From NCBI GenBank assembly GCA_043554545.1, contig CP121337.1, positions 4,650,001-4,714,000 of the forward strand: DNA of 64,000 nt, written 5' to 3'. Shown here one piece after another: positions 19,052 through 25,926 of this stretch (positions within the stretch are counted from its first letter, which is position 1; every line of letters starts with the position of its first letter). The stretch comes from UBA7330 sp043554545 (GTDB lineage Bacteria; Bacteroidota; Bacteroidia; Cytophagales; Cyclobacteriaceae). The position numbers and the translations under genes are program-made. The notes under the pieces were generated by a model that was not told where the DNA came from, did no database searches, and saw only the letters and a program-made list of their open reading frames with translations.

Positions 19052-19243
19052 ATGTTAGAGTATTTTAAAACCATCCTTGCTAAAGTAAGTTTTGATCGTT
19101 GGTTATTTGAGAAAGAACTCAGAAAAGCTATAAAGTCACTCGTTCCTATTGAAATCGTTAAACTTCGAGATTGGTGCATTGAACAGTATGGGCATATATA
19201 TGCTACTGTAATTAAAAAATGTTTCGAGACCAGAACTATCTGA
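19052..19243 (+). CDS. Small hypothetical protein (63 aa)
   Basis: Not recognised. The frame encodes a compact, charged, probably alpha-helical protein (MLEYFKTILAKVSFDRWLF at the start) with two aromatic-rich helices and one Cys near WCIEQYG, and no signal peptide or membrane segment. It has an ATG start, no overlap with neighbours and a balanced amino-acid composition, which favours a real gene over chance. It lies between the leftward batD operon and the leftward MOSC gene, so it is transcribed alone. It could be a small regulatory or scaffold protein; function is unknown. Confidence 0.55.
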   Translation: MLEYFKTILAKVSFDRWLFEKELRKAIKSLVPIEIVKLRDWCIEQYGHIYATVIKKCFETRTI

Positions 19244-19259
19244 TTGGGGGGATAATTAT

Positions 19260-19892
19260 TTAATGAAAGGTTTTTGTAATTCCAGTTTTTGCAGCGTATG
19301 CTAGGTTTTCATCGTTTAAAGCTTTTTCCACCATTTCCTGATTTCTGCTTTTTTCATATAAGAGCTTAAAAATTTCGCTAACTGAAAGACTCTCTGTTTC
19401 CTCCTGAAGAGAAATTACATCTCCTGTACTTACTTTCCCGGGAATCAGCACCCTTACATATGTGCCAGGGTGCCCAAATTCAATGAATTCTTTTAACACC
19501 TTTTGATTGTTGAACCTGACACCCAATTTAAAACACGGTTGACGTGGCTGAGATATTTGCACCAAAGCTTCTCCTACCTGGTATTTTGCACCTATATTTA
19601 GTTTTGTCTCATTAAGACCTTCGACAGTAATATTCTCTCCAAACATTCCAAAGTTCCATTCAAGTTCAGGATATTTCTTCTTCCAATATTCATAGTAGTC
19701 CGCGGAATATAAGTAGCAAGCTTTATCAACTCCTCCATGAAACCTACGGTCGACAACCGAGTCATTGTGTACATCTGATGATTCCAAAAAGATCGGGCGA
19801 TCTTCAGGATTTTTGAATATGCCTGTTTGTACATTTTTTCCTCTCCAAAGAATTGTTTTCCGACTTCCTAGATTGACTGAAACTACTTTCAT
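19260..19892 (-). CDS. MOSC domain protein (YiiM-like)
   Basis: Cytosolic MOSC-fold protein (210 aa), the group that includes YiiM, which uses molybdenum cofactor to reduce N-hydroxylated compounds such as 6-N-hydroxylaminopurine. Visible family features: DRRFHGGVDKACYLYSADYY, FGENITVEG, and the conserved Cys in QPRQPCFKLGVRF that would bind the cofactor sulfur. A short C-terminal 3-alpha domain (about 160-205) matches YiiM rather than MOSC domains of Mo-cofactor sulfurases. It is monocistronic here. Confidence 0.88.
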   Translation of the reverse strand: MKVVSVNLGSRKTILWRGKNVQTGIFKNPEDRPIFLESSDVHNDSVVDRRFHGGVDKACYLYSADYYEYWKKKYPELEWNFGMFGENITVEGLNETKLNIGAKYQVGEALVQISQPRQPCFKLGVRFNNQKVLKEFIEFGHPGTYVRVLIPGKVSTGDVISLQEETESLSVSEIFKLLYEKSRNQEMVEKALNDENLAYAAKTGITKTFH

Positions 19893-19970
19893 CCTGATGT
19901 TATTTGATTACTAATTTACCATTCAATTTTTGAATCTACGGTTTTGGACTGATGAACTAGCAACTAACGT

Positions 19971-20004
19971 TATAGTATATTAACAAGCACTATACTATAT
20001 TAAC
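19971..20004. repeat. Direct/inverted 14-mer pair, 20-bp period
   Basis: Two copies of TATAsTATATTAAC (s is G in the first, C in the second) at 19971-19984 and 19991-20004, differing at one base and starting exactly 20 bp apart. Their TATAGTATA / TATACTATA cores are also perfect inverted repeats of each other. The two-turn spacing is typical of paired protein-binding sites. Confidence 0.55.
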
Positions 20005-20179
20005 TCATTATTATATACTTATTAGTAAGGGTTCCCTATATTCGTCAGCTCGATTCGATGATATATCTGTTATTTCGTACAGTTTATAGAAAATTGACAG
20101 TTCTTAGCTTTATGTATGTATCAATTAAATTATCTTTATCATCGATTAAGAGTTAAGCTATAGGCCAGATTAAGAACCA

Positions 20180-20208
20180 GCTTGTTTATTTAGTTTTCTT
20201 AAACAAGC
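20180..20208 (+). promoter_or_regulatory. Hairpin just before the NUMOD4/HNH start codon
   Basis: Perfect 9-bp inverted repeat GCTTGTTTA / TAAACAAGC with an 11-nt loop, ending 5 nt before the ATG at 20214. In the mRNA it would hold the ribosome-binding region in a stem, and so could limit translation. It is not followed by a T-run and is not a terminator. Confidence 0.55.
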
Positions 20209-20213
20209 AAATA

Positions 20214-20705
20214 ATGGCAGACCAAAGTGAAGAAAAATGGGAGGGCATAGAAGGCTTCTCCAATTACGAGATTTCCAACAAAGGCAGGATTAGAAGTAAG
20301 ACCCGAAAAAGCTGGCATAAAGGCAGTCAGGTTTACATGAAGATTAAGGGCAAACTGATGAAGCAGCGCTGGAATAAAACCTGTAAATGTTACTTTTTGG
20401 ATTTGATTGATGACGAGAAGAAGAGAAGGACGGTATACCCTCACAAAGAAACAGCTGTGGCTTTTGTGAAGAATCCGGATGCTTCAAATCTGAGCATGAT
20501 CATTCACGAAGACAATAACCCAAGAAATAACAAAGCAGAGAACCTTAAATGGGTTTCTGCATCTGATCACATGAAGTGGCAATTTGAAGTTGGAAATAAA
20601 AACAACTACAAAGTGTGGAAAACGCGTAAGAAGAGATACAAAAATGGGTTTAAGCCAGACACAGTGCTTCCGGGGAGACCCAAAAAGATCAAAGCAGAAG
20701 CATAA
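20214..20705 (+). CDS. NUMOD4/HNH homing-endonuclease-like protein with AT-hook
   Basis: Probable DNA-binding protein (163 aa) related to free-standing homing endonucleases. The N-terminal NUMOD4 motif reads EKWEGIEGFSNYEISNKGRI. An HNH-like core follows around residues 100-121 (IIHEDNNPRNNKAENLKW), where canonical members have VNHIDGN..NN..NLEW: the central His, Asp and the NN/NL residues remain, while Gly is replaced by Asn. The Lys/Arg-rich C-terminus contains an AT-hook core (PGRPKKIK). A hairpin covers its start and a strong terminator follows. It stands alone next to rpmA, outside any intron or phage. It could be an active nicking enzyme or a domesticated DNA-binding protein; the sequence does not decide. 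Confidence 0.75.
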   Translation: MADQSEEKWEGIEGFSNYEISNKGRIRSKTRKSWHKGSQVYMKIKGKLMKQRWNKTCKCYFLDLIDDEKKRRTVYPHKETAVAFVKNPDASNLSMIIHEDNNPRNNKAENLKWVSASDHMKWQFEVGNKNNYKVWKTRKKRYKNGFKPDTVLPGRPKKIKAEA

Positions 20706-20706
20706 T

Positions 20707-20740
20707 AAAAAAGGCTCTTTTAATTAAAAGAGCCTTTTTT
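20707..20740. terminator. Bidirectional terminator, 34-bp perfect palindrome
   Basis: Perfect palindrome with a GC core (GGCTC/GAGCC) flanked by A6 and T6, serving both the rightward HNH gene and the leftward rplU-rpmA operon. A second 9-bp hairpin (20749-20772) lies between it and the rpmA stop codon but has no T-run. Confidence 0.92.
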
Positions 20741-20781
20741 GTTTCTTTTTTCTGAAGGTTAATCTTCAGAAATGAAATTAA

Positions 20782-21045
20782 TTATGCCTGAGCAACAGGG
20801 TCAATGTGAACGAATGACCTGTTTTGTCTTCCTTTTTGAAACCTTACAGTCCCATCAGTCAAAGCAAATAGCGTATGATCTTTTCCCATACCTACATTAC
20901 TTCCTGGGTGGTGCTTGGTGCCTCTTTGTCTGATAATGATATTACCAGCGATGGCTGACTGGCCACCGTAAATTTTAACACCAAGTCGTTTACTTTCTGA
21001 TTCCCTACCGTTCTTCGAACTACCTACACCTTTCTTATGTGCCAT
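20782..21045 (-). CDS. rpmA: 50S ribosomal protein L27
   Basis: Ribosomal protein bL27 (87 aa), which reaches the peptidyl-transferase centre. The start MAHKKGVGSSKNGRESESKR and the block GGQSAIAGNIIIRQRGTKHH are characteristic. The N-terminus begins directly at AHKKG, so no prepeptide of the Firmicutes type is present. It lies 6 bp after rplU, the usual L21-L27 pair. Confidence 0.98.
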   Translation of the reverse strand: MAHKKGVGSSKNGRESESKRLGVKIYGGQSAIAGNIIIRQRGTKHHPGSNVGMGKDHTLFALTDGTVRFQKGRQNRSFVHIDPVAQA

Positions 21046-21051
21046 GGTTGT

Positions 21052-21363
21052 TTAATTTTTAATGTCTTGAATTAATACTTTGGAAAATTGCTGGCGATGA
21101 CCATTTTTTACCCGGTAACCTTTTCTTCTCTTCTTTTTGAAGACAATTACCTTATCATCTTTAACGTGTTCCAATATTTTGCCGGATACTTTAGCTCCTT
21201 TGAGCGTGGGAGTTCCAACATTTACTTTACCATCACTATCTACCAGTAGAACCTGATCAAAATCAATTTTTGATCCTTCCTTACCGTCTAACAATGGTGC
21301 GTACACAAACTGGTCTTTCTCCACTTTGTATTGTTTCCCGGCTATATCAACAATTGCGTACAT
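21052..21363 (-). CDS. rplU: 50S ribosomal protein L21
   Basis: Ribosomal protein bL21 (103 aa), which binds 23S rRNA. The start MYAIVDIAGKQYKVEKDQF and the basic C-terminal block KKKRRKGYRVKNGHRQ are diagnostic. First gene of the rplU-rpmA operon, with a textbook Bacteroidota promoter 30-60 bp upstream. Confidence 0.98.
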   Translation of the reverse strand: MYAIVDIAGKQYKVEKDQFVYAPLLDGKEGSKIDFDQVLLVDSDGKVNVGTPTLKGAKVSGKILEHVKDDKVIVFKKKRRKGYRVKNGHRQQFSKVLIQDIKN

Positions 21364-21394
21364 GCTTATATTTTGTGTTTTTAAAAAAGGATTG

Positions 21395-21425
21395 CAAAGA
21401 TACCAGAAAGCCTGATATTTTCAAA
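21395..21425 (-). promoter_or_regulatory. Promoter of rplU-rpmA (TTTG-N19-TATCTTTG)
   Basis: On the minus strand the -7 box TATCTTTG (21395-21402) matches TAnnTTTG fully and lies 19 bp from a -33 TTTG (21422-21425), the consensus of the primary sigma factor of Bacteroidota. The predicted start site near 21388 leaves a leader of about 25 nt. Confidence 0.85.
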
Positions 21426-21452
21426 TATTACTTCAGCTTAATGCTAGGTGAA

Positions 21453-21493
21453 TTTTTTTTTCACTTTTTTTCACTTTTTTTCAAGGCCTTTTT
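21453..21493 (-). promoter_or_regulatory. Phased A-tracts upstream of the rplU promoter
   Basis: Four A-tracts on the minus strand (9, 7, 7 and 5 nt; centres near 21457, 21468, 21478, 21491) recur every 10-13 bp, in step with the helix. They begin about 28 bp upstream of the -33 box. Such phased tracts bend DNA and can act like an UP element for a strong ribosomal promoter. Confidence 0.6.
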
Positions 21494-21568
21494 CAAGCAA
21501 TATAGGTAGAAGTTATGATTATGTAAACTTGATATAAGGCACTTTTTAACAGCAAGTTATGTTCTTTT

Positions 21569-21595
21569 TTTGGCTATACCTAAGACTTATATTTG
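21569..21595 (+). promoter_or_regulatory. Possible nrdBA promoter
   Basis: A full -7 match TATATTTG (21588-21595) with an upstream TTTG (21569-21572); the 15-bp spacing is shorter than the usual 19. It would give a leader of about 240 nt before nrdB. Confidence 0.45.
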
Positions 21596-21599
21596 CCGA

Positions 21600-21841
21600 C
21601 CACGAACGCTTGATTTTTCGTCTCCTTTTTTACACATTTGTAAACACGGTCGCGAAAAAATAAACCACTTTTCGAGGGGGCTGTATCCCAAAACTTAAGC
21701 AGAATGCTTTTAAGCCACGATTTTTATGTTGTGGCCTGGATTCATTTACGCTTGTGGATAACCCGCTTAGACTGTTGATAACTTTATTGATAACTAAAAT
21801 TGATGGTGGAAATCACGTGAATAGATAAAACTTATTAACAA
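21600..21841 (+). other. Long, possibly structured nrdB leader
   Basis: Within the predicted leader are an imperfect hairpin at 21694-21714 (core AAGCA-gaa-TGCTT) and a second with stem GCCAC/GTGGC at 21714-21735. The segment 21600-21750 is richer in GC than usual for intergenic DNA here. It could be a structured leader or a separate small RNA. No known riboswitch class was recognised, and no ORF is evident. Confidence 0.35.
21753..21793 (-). promoter_or_regulatory. Three DnaA-box-like sites upstream of nrdB
   Basis: On the minus strand: TTATCCACA (21753-21761, perfect consensus), TTATCAACA (21773-21781) and TTATCAATA (21785-21793), all in the same orientation with starts 20 and 12 bp apart, 49-89 bp before the nrdB start codon. 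They suggest control of nucleotide reduction by the replication initiator DnaA, as known for nrdAB in E. coli. No NrdR-type palindrome was seen. Confidence 0.6.
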
Positions 21842-22822
21842 ATGGCGCAAGAAGAACCTATACTCAAAGAGAATAAAGATCGATTCGTATTATTTCCAAT
21901 ACAGAAAGATGACATTTGGAAGTTTTATAAAAGAGCAGAAGCAAGTTTCTGGACAGCTGAGGAGATTGATTTAAGTCAGGATCTTAAGGATTGGGCAAAT
22001 CTCAATGATGGAGAACGCCATTTCATCAAGCATGTGCTGGCCTTCTTCGCAGCAAGTGACGGGATTGTTAATGAAAATCTGGCAGAACATTTTGTGTCTG
22101 AAGTTCAATATACGGAGGCAAAATTCTTTTATGGATTCCAAATTGCCATTGAAAATATTCATTCTGAAACTTATTCCTTATTAATTGATACCTATGTAAA
22201 GGATGCCAAGGAAAAAGACGGGCTGCTTCATGCCATTGAAACGATGGACTGTGTAAAGAAAAAAGCAGACTGGGCGTTAAGATGGATTGATGAAGGAAAC
22301 TTTGCGGAAAGACTAGTAGCATTTGCGGCTGTTGAAGGCATTTTCTTTTCTGGTAGTTTTTGTTCAATCTTCTGGATGAAAAAGCGGGGTCTCATGCCCG
22401 GTTTAAGCTTTTCTAATGAGTTGATTTCCAGAGATGAAGGACTTCACTGTGATTTTGCCTGTCTATTATATAATGACCATCTGGTTAACAAGCTTCCTAA
22501 GGAGCAGGTCACTAAAATAATAGAGGATGCTGTTGAAATAGAAAAAGATTTTGTTACTGACGCACTACCGGTAAAATTAATTGGAATGAACTCCGATTTG
22601 ATGTGTCAATATATAGAGTTTGTTGCGGATCGCCTTTTGGAAGAATTAGGATGTGAAAAATCCTACGGTTCTTCTAACCCATTTGACTTCATGGAAATGA
22701 TTTCTTTACAGGGTAAAACTAATTTCTTTGAGAAACGTGTTGGGGAGTATCAGAAAGCTGGAGTACTCAACTCAGAAGACGAAAAAGAAAAACCTAAATT
22801 CAGTTTAGACGAAGATTTTTAA
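21842..22822 (+). CDS. nrdB: Ribonucleotide reductase class Ia, small subunit (R2), eukaryote-like
   Basis: Holds the diiron-tyrosyl radical cofactor that starts catalysis in the large subunit (326 aa). Metal ligands D73, E104 and H107 and the radical Tyr Y111 are present in VNENL/ENIHSETYSLL context, with the same relative spacing as the mouse protein (D139, E170, H173, Y177). The blocks FFAASDGIVNENL, FSNELISRDEGLHCDF and ADRLLEELG, and the C-terminal tail KFSLDEDF that docks to R1, are strikingly like animal and yeast R2. A normal tyrosyl-radical enzyme is expected. nrdA follows 39 bp downstream. Confidence 0.96.
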   Translation: MAQEEPILKENKDRFVLFPIQKDDIWKFYKRAEASFWTAEEIDLSQDLKDWANLNDGERHFIKHVLAFFAASDGIVNENLAEHFVSEVQYTEAKFFYGFQIAIENIHSETYSLLIDTYVKDAKEKDGLLHAIETMDCVKKKADWALRWIDEGNFAERLVAFAAVEGIFFSGSFCSIFWMKKRGLMPGLSFSNELISRDEGLHCDFACLLYNDHLVNKLPKEQVTKIIEDAVEIEKDFVTDALPVKLIGMNSDLMCQYIEFVADRLLEELGCEKSYGSSNPFDFMEMISLQGKTNFFEKRVGEYQKAGVLNSEDEKEKPKFSLDEDF

Positions 22823-22861
22823 TATGAATCTATTTTTCATCATTAATCACCCGATTGCCTT

Positions 22862-25300
22862 ATGTTAGTTGTAAAAAGAGACGGACGTAGAGAGTCTGTC
22901 AAGTTTGATAAAATCACTGCCAGGATAGAAAAGCTGTGTTATGGTCTGAATCCGGATTATGTGGAGCCGGTACAGATTGCCAAAAAAGTAATTGATGGGC
23001 TTTATGACGGTGTGACTACCGTGGAGCTTGACAATCTTGCTGCAGAGATTGCAGCTACCATGACGACACGTCATCCTGATTTCGCAAAGTTAGCAGCCAG
23101 AATATCTACTTCTAACCTACATAAGGTAACGGAGAAGTCCTTTTCAAATACGATGAAAAGGTTATATACCTATGTTAACCCGAAGACAGGAGGTAATGCA
23201 TCCCTACTTGCAAAAGACGTGTATGGTATCATTAGAGCGAATGCCAAGAGACTGGATGAGGCAATTGATTACCAAAGAGACTATAACTACGACTACTTTG
23301 GCTTTAAAACATTAGAACGCTCTTATCTCATGAAACTGGACGGGAAGATTGTAGAGCGTCCACAACACATGTTGATGAGGGTTTCAGTTGGAATTCATAA
23401 GGAAGACATTGACGCTGCCATCGAGACCTATAACCTGATGTCAGAGAAGTGGTTTACACATGCAACACCTACGCTGTTCAACGCAGGTACACCAAAACCT
23501 CAACTCTCCTCTTGCTTTCTATTAACCATGCAGGATGATAGCATCGATGGAATTTATGATACACTAAAGCAGTGTGCTAAGATTTCACAGTCAGCTGGAG
23601 GAATCGGTCTGAGCATTCACAATGTGAGAGCTACAGGCGCTTATATCAAAGGCACCAATGGAACTTCCAATGGAATCATTCCAATGCTTAGAAACTTTGA
23701 TATGACAGCTAGATATGTTGATCAGGGTGGAGGAAAAAGGAAAGGAAGCTTTGCTATCTATCTGGAGCCCTGGCATGCAGATATCTTTGAATTTCTTCAA
23801 ATGAAGAAAAATCATGGTAAGGAAGAATTGAGAGCTAGAGATCTTTTCTATGCGATGTGGATTCCGGATTTATTCATGAAACGTGTAGAGGAAAATAGTA
23901 CATGGTCTTTGTTTAGCCCTGATGAGGCTCCTGACCTACATGATACTTATGGTGATGAGTTCGAAAAGCTGTATGATAAATATGAGTCTGAAGGAAGAGC
24001 CAGAAGAACGGTTAAGGCTCAGGATTTATGGTTTGAAATCCTCGAATCACAAATAGAAACAGGAACTCCATATATTCTATATAAGGATCATGCAAACAGA
24101 AAGTCCAATCAAAAGAATCTTGGAACAATTAGATCGAGTAACCTCTGTACAGAAATTTTAGAGTATACCTCTAAAGATGAGGTTGCTGTTTGTAATCTGG
24201 CTTCTATCTCGCTTCCAAAGTTTGTGAAAGAAGATAAGAGTTATGATCATCAGAAATTGTATGAGATTACCAAGGTTGTAACCCGAAATCTAAATCAGGT
24301 CATTGATGTAAATTATTATCCGGTACCTGAGGCCAGGTATTCTAATATGCGTCACCGTCCAATAGGGATTGGGGTACAGGGATTAGCAGATACATTTGCA
24401 ATGATGAGGATGGCTTTTGAGTCTGAAGAGGCCCAAAAGCTCAACAAAGAAATATTTGAGACCATCTATTATGCAGCCATGGAGACTTCTATGGAATTAG
24501 CACAAAAGAATGGTACCTACGAAACATTCAAGGGCTCACCTGTTTCGAAAGGGATTTTTCAGTTTGATATGTGGGGTGTGACCCCGGATTCCGGAAGATG
24601 GGATTGGTTTGACCTGAAGCAAAAAGTAAGAAAACACGGAGTAAGAAACTCTTTGTTGTTGGCACCGATGCCTACAGCTTCTACCTCACAAATATTAGGT
24701 AACAACGAATGTTTTGAACCTTTTACTTCTAATATGTATGTAAGAAGGGTATTATCAGGGGAATTCATTGTTGCTAACAAATATATGATGCATGATCTCA
24801 TCAGACTTGGCTTATGGAATGAAGACATGATGAACAAGATCAAACTTCATAATGGCTCAATCCAGGAGATTGATGAGATTCCTCAGGACATCAAAGATTT
24901 GTATAAAACCGTATGGGAAACCTCACAGAAAGCCATCATTGATATGTCGGCTGACAGGGGAGCCTTTATTTGCCAAAGTCAGAGTCTGAACATTCACCTG
25001 ACAGATGCCAACTTTGGTAAGATGACATCTATGCATTTCTATGCATGGAAAAAAGGTCTGAAGACGGGAATGTACTACCTGAGAACGAAAGCTGCTACCG
25101 ACGCTATTAAGTTTACTGTTACTAAGGAGAGCAAAAAGCAGCCGGAGTTACAAGCTGCTGAAATGGTTGGAGCTGCTGGTGCCATACAAGATACCAGAGC
25201 AAAAACAGCTGCCGAAATAGAAGCAGAAAAAGAACAGAATCAATCAGCCATGCAATGCTCACTGGATGATCCAGAGGGCTGCGAAATGTGCGGAAGTTAA
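22862..25300 (+). CDS. nrdA: Ribonucleotide reductase class Ia, large subunit (R1)
   Basis: Catalytic subunit that makes deoxyribonucleotides (812 aa). The N-terminal ATP-cone (VVKRDGRRESVKFDKITARI) provides overall activity control by dATP/ATP. The active-site region carries NLCTEI and AVCNLAS, and the C-terminus ends in a redox Cys pair (GCEMCGS) that is re-reduced by thioredoxin. Its length and internal blocks (SAGGIGLSIHNVRATG, NNECFEPFTSNMYVRRVLSGEF) match the eukaryote-like class Ia group, agreeing with nrdB. Transcribed with nrdB and ended by the terminator at 25330. Confidence 0.97.
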   Translation: MLVVKRDGRRESVKFDKITARIEKLCYGLNPDYVEPVQIAKKVIDGLYDGVTTVELDNLAAEIAATMTTRHPDFAKLAARISTSNLHKVTEKSFSNTMKRLYTYVNPKTGGNASLLAKDVYGIIRANAKRLDEAIDYQRDYNYDYFGFKTLERSYLMKLDGKIVERPQHMLMRVSVGIHKEDIDAAIETYNLMSEKWFTHATPTLFNAGTPKPQLSSCFLLTMQDDSIDGIYDTLKQCAKISQSAGGIGLSIHNVRATGAYIKGTNGTSNGIIPMLRNFDMTARYVDQGGGKRKGSFAIYLEPWHADIFEFLQMKKNHGKEELRARDLFYAMWIPDLFMKRVEENSTWSLFSPDEAPDLHDTYGDEFEKLYDKYESEGRARRTVKAQDLWFEILESQIETGTPYILYKDHANRKSNQKNLGTIRSSNLCTEILEYTSKDEVAVCNLASISLPKFVKEDKSYDHQKLYEITKVVTRNLNQVIDVNYYPVPEARYSNMRHRPIGIGVQGLADTFAMMRMAFESEEAQKLNKEIFETIYYAAMETSMELAQKNGTYETFKGSPVSKGIFQFDMWGVTPDSGRWDWFDLKQKVRKHGVRNSLLLAPMPTASTSQILGNNECFEPFTSNMYVRRVLSGEFIVANKYMMHDLIRLGLWNEDMMNKIKLHNGSIQEIDEIPQDIKDLYKTVWETSQKAIIDMSADRGAFICQSQSLNIHLTDANFGKMTSMHFYAWKKGLKTGMYYLRTKAATDAIKFTVTKESKKQPELQAAEMVGAAGAIQDTRAKTAAEIEAEKEQNQSAMQCSLDDPEGCEMCGS

Positions 25301-25329
25301 TTATCTGTCAATAATCAATTATAAAAAAG

Positions 25330-25354
25330 AGTCCTGCTAGTCAGGACTTTTTTG
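25330..25354. terminator. Bidirectional terminator after nrdA
   Basis: 7-bp stem AGTCCTG/CAGGACT with a 5-nt loop, A-run on the left and T-run on the right. The stop codon of the leftward MscS-like gene (25341-25343) lies inside the hairpin. Confidence 0.85.
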
Positions 25355-25883
25355 TTATATAGGTTTCTTCTTTGATTTTAATTCCTTTTTGAAGTACCAG
25401 GTTATTGGGGTAATTAACCACCTCACCATCGGCCACCTTGATGACCATAGAAAAGAGATTTAGGTCAAATACGACTCCATCTACTGTGTTATCTCCATCC
25501 ATTACAGTAATCTTAGTTCCAATTCGATACGGGAAATAAAAGAACAGAATCACAGCTGCAGTGACATTGCTCAAGATTGACCAGGCGGCAAAAAGAGCCA
25601 CACCTGCTACGGTAAAAAAGGATAGGAAATAAACGGAAAACCCTTCAAAAGATATATCCCAGATCAACCCCAGAAACAACAGGCAGAATACAAAAATGAT
25701 AAAATTAAAATATTTGATGGTGTAGATCACGCGAGGCATTGCGATATCCTTCTTACTACCATATTTCCTGATGACTTTTGAGGCCACCTTCCTGCTTATT
25801 AAAAAAAACAGAAGAAGCCCTGTTGTCAAAAGTATTTGTACATCGGACGAGTAATCCTGATTAAATGCGTCAAAGAAATTCAT
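25341..25883 (-). CDS. Small MscS-type mechanosensitive channel protein
   Basis: Integral inner-membrane protein (180 aa) with three to four predicted helices followed by a short beta domain. The segment AAWSILSNVTAAVILFFYFP, then RIGTKITV and the closing YPNNLVLQKGI, corresponds to pore helix TM3 and the beta domain of MscS. The C-terminal alpha/beta vestibule of full MscS is missing, so this is a minimal form. It probably relieves osmotic pressure. A -7 box ends only 4 nt before its ATG. Confidence 0.75.
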   Translation of the reverse strand: MNFFDAFNQDYSSDVQILLTTGLLLFFLISRKVASKVIRKYGSKKDIAMPRVIYTIKYFNFIIFVFCLLFLGLIWDISFEGFSVYFLSFFTVAGVALFAAWSILSNVTAAVILFFYFPYRIGTKITVMDGDNTVDGVVFDLNLFSMVIKVADGEVVNYPNNLVLQKGIKIKEETYITKKS

Positions 25884-25887
25884 GGAG

Positions 25888-25895
25888 CAAAAGTA
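25888..25895 (-). promoter_or_regulatory. -7 promoter box TACTTTTG, near-leaderless
   Basis: Minus-strand TACTTTTG matches TAnnTTTG and ends 4 nt before the start codon of the MscS-like gene, so the mRNA would begin at or next to the ATG. No good -33 box was found. Confidence 0.4.
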
Positions 25896-25926
25896 GAATG
25901 AGTTTTCTACTTTGCCCCATAATTTA

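Larger units (their letters stand above)
19893..20213. other. 321-base AT-rich spacer with repeats
   Basis: No coding sequence was recognised. It holds the paired 14-mers at 19971-20004 and the hairpin at 20180-20208, both listed separately. Base composition is clearly more AT-rich than the flanking genes. Confidence 0.6.

Noticed and set aside
20749..20772. Second terminator next to rpmA
   Set aside because: A perfect 9-bp hairpin, but neither strand has a T-run directly after it; the 34-bp palindrome nearby is the true terminator.
21364..21841. Chromosome replication origin
   Set aside because: DnaA-like boxes, AT-rich DNA and divergent flanking genes are suggestive, but only three boxes (one perfect) are present and the boxes are well placed to control nrdB. 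No dnaA, dnaN, parAB or gidA genes are near. Skew analysis would be needed.
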